Part shown: positions 62,976 through 64,000 of the stretch, piece by piece
Position numbering within the stretch: the first letter of the stretch is position 1
How the letters are laid out: every line of letters begins with the position of its first letter
From: an uncultured Acidobacteriota bacterium
GTDB taxonomy: Bacteria; Acidobacteriota; Terriglobia; Bryobacterales; Bryobacteraceae
Direction of reading: 5' to 3'
Assembly: GCA_902825945.1 (NCBI GenBank)
Contig: CADECY010000032.1
Location: 1-64,000, forward strand
Length of the DNA stretch: 64,000 nucleotides
Program-made: the position numbers and the translations under genes
Notes under the pieces: model-generated
Told to the model about the DNA's origin: nothing
The model's input: only the letters and a program-made list of their open reading frames with translations
Databases searched by the model: none

Positions 62976-63254
62976 GTGCGGGATTCCGGTCTGTGGTTCG
63001 TCCGGGCATCGATCACCACGGTGCCGCTGCTTGGACTCCTGTTGACCGTCTTCGGGATGATCAACTCGTTCATCGGGTGCGGCGGCGAGAGGTCGATATG
63101 CATGGCGGCCGTCGTGGAACGGCTCGCGAGATCGATCGTTCCGGCCTCATGGGGGATTCTTCTAGCGACGATTCAACTCGTTTTCTACATGAGCCTGCCG
63201 GACACGCGCCGCGAACCGATCCGCCGTCCAGACGTCCGGACCGCGCCGGAGTGA
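62976..63254 (+). CDS. Small MotA/TolQ/ExbB-like membrane protein
   Basis: This 92-residue protein (GTG start) has two hydrophobic helices. VPLLGLLLTVFGMINSFIGC resembles the conserved P-L-L-G-L-L-G-T-V-x-G-M helix of ExbB/TolQ, and ARSIVPASWGILLATIQLVFY resembles the following A-x-x-A-L-x-T-T-x-x-G-L-x-x-A-I-P helix. The N-terminal periplasmic or cytoplasmic domains of ExbB are missing. Very short homologues of this kind are seen in Acidobacteria. No ExbD partner gene is adjacent. It lies 57 bp after DUF1501 and 27 bp before the enolase-superfamily gene. It could also be a chance frame, but the helix pattern argues against that. Confidence 0.5.
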   Translation: MRDSGLWFVRASITTVPLLGLLLTVFGMINSFIGCGGERSICMAAVVERLARSIVPASWGILLATIQLVFYMSLPDTRREPIRRPDVRTAPE

Positions 63255-63281
63255 GATAATTTCTGTCGGGACCCGATATCC

Positions 63282-64000
63282 ATGGACCGCCGGAAATTCC
63301 TCAGCCTCGCCGCCGGAGTCACGGCCAGCGCGCTGGCTCCGGCTCGCGCCGCGATCGACAAAGCCAAGGCGCTCAACCTCAGGATTACCGATCTCAAAAC
63401 GTTCACCGTCAACGTCGGCAGCGTCAACTGGGTCTTCTGCAAGGTCTACACCAACCAGGGCCTCACCGGACTCGGCGAAGGTTCGATCACCAGCAAGGAA
63501 GCCACTCTCTCGCAGGCGATCCTCGAGCATCACCGCTATCTCGCGGGCAAGGATCCAACCGACATCGAGCTTCACTGGCAGGCGATGTTCCGCTATCCGC
63601 GCTGGCGCGGCGGTCCGATCTTGAACAGCGCGATCAGCGCCGTCGAGATCGCGTTGTGGGACATCCTCGGCAAGGCGCTGAATCAGCCGATCTACAAGCT
63701 ACTCGGCGGCGCGGCCCGGCAGCGCATTCGCCTCTACAAGGATGTCGGCTCAACGGCGGAAGCGTTCCTCAAAGCGAAGGAAGAAGGCTACACGGCGGCG
63801 AAATCGGGCTTCATTCGCGTCGACAAGGAGCTTGTGGTTCCGAGCCTCGCCACGCGCGAGGCGCACAAGCGTCTGGCCGACGTCCGCAAGGCCGTTGGTG
63901 AGGACTTCGACATCTGCATCGATGCGCATGGGCAGTTGACCACCACGATGGCGGTGGACTTCTGCACGCGCATCGAAGAGCTGCGCCCGATGTTCGTTGA
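63282..64000 (+). CDS. Mandelate racemase/muconate-lactonizing enzyme family protein, partial
   Basis: The frame is open from the ATG at 63282 to the window edge (239 codons), so the gene is cut at the 3' end. It begins MDRRKFLSLAAGVTASALAPARAA, a Tat signal. The N-terminal capping domain (ITDLKTFTVNVGSVNWVFCKVYTNQGLTGLGEGS) and the start of the barrel (SAVEIALWDILGKALNQPIYKLLGG, AKSGFIRVDK, DICIDAHGQL) are typical of enolase-superfamily sugar-acid dehydratases such as galactonate dehydratase. The Asp of IDAHGQ is the expected first metal ligand. The remaining ligands are beyond the window. A GATAAT -10-like element lies at 63255-63260. Confidence 0.88.
   Translation, partial: MDRRKFLSLAAGVTASALAPARAAIDKAKALNLRITDLKTFTVNVGSVNWVFCKVYTNQGLTGLGEGSITSKEATLSQAILEHHRYLAGKDPTDIELHWQAMFRYPRWRGGPILNSAISAVEIALWDILGKALNQPIYKLLGGAARQRIRLYKDVGSTAEAFLKAKEEGYTAAKSGFIRVDKELVVPSLATREAHKRLADVRKAVGEDFDICIDAHGQLTTTMAVDFCTRIEELRPMFV

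Noticed and set aside
1..64000. tRNA genes, rRNA genes or CRISPR array
   Set aside because: No cloverleaf-like segment with a conserved CCA-proximal arm, no rRNA-like block and no regularly spaced repeats were seen by eye; a covariance search would be the decisive test.

Overview
The window is high-GC, densely coded bacterial chromosome. Paired DUF1549/DUF1501 proteins, many secreted hydrolases with Sec or Tat signals, cytochrome-c/copper-monooxygenase fusions and small MotA/TolQ/ExbB-like proteins point to Acidobacteriota, probably a Solibacter/Bryobacter-like lineage. That placement is inference from gene content. No rRNA, tRNA, CRISPR array or intact insertion sequence was seen.

Layout. 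1-499 holds no supported gene but has a striking palindrome. 500-2039 encodes an M16 zinc peptidase and a 51-residue protein. 2114-13439 is a complete Pil-Chp-type chemosensory operon: two receiver proteins, CheW, an MCP, CheR, a three-Hpt hybrid CheA, CheB and a double-CheW protein. 13623-14729 is a porin-like barrel closed by a terminator. 14784-17591 (minus) is an NAD-type isocitrate dehydrogenase gene followed by an SMC-like ATPase and a DUF4276 (TOPRIM-like) partner. 17621-25157 is mostly housekeeping: purH, a mannonate dehydratase relative, an MFS carrier, purS, and glmS-yjbQ-desaturase. 25551-30674 (minus) is a catabolic-looking set of two amidohydrolases, a 2-hydroxyacid dehydrogenase and an M14 carboxypeptidase. 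30691-32606 is aguB-aguA (agmatine to putrescine). 32628-39306 holds a beta-propeller, a sialidase-like protein, a CocE esterase, a sulfatase and a NupG-like permease. 39419-43108 holds a MerR regulator, a cytochrome-c/copper monooxygenase and a TPR protein.

43234-51810 is the most unusual part. A solitary histidine kinase with a substrate-binding-protein sensor diverges from a tight operon of five oxidative enzymes: a vanadium-haloperoxidase-like protein, a type-3-copper (PvdP/tyrosinase-like) protein, a VioB-like ferritin-fold protein, a LodA-like quinoprotein oxidase and its LodB-like flavoprotein. The last two genes each carry an apparent frameshift, and a small membrane-protein gene near 53 kb carries a third.

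53397-56732 (minus) encodes a tandem PAP2/haloperoxidase-like protein, MddA (methanethiol methylation), a second methyltransferase and a TonB-C-like protein. 56733-57548 is degenerate. 57549-64000 holds a Tat-exported propeller protein, a glycosyltransferase, a DUF1549/DUF1501 pair, a small ExbB-like protein and the start of an enolase-superfamily enzyme cut by the window edge.

A mobile-repeat trace links two distant sites. A copy of an ~81-bp repeat sits in frame inside cheR, flanked by a 12-bp direct repeat, and a diverged copy lies between the two amidohydrolase genes.
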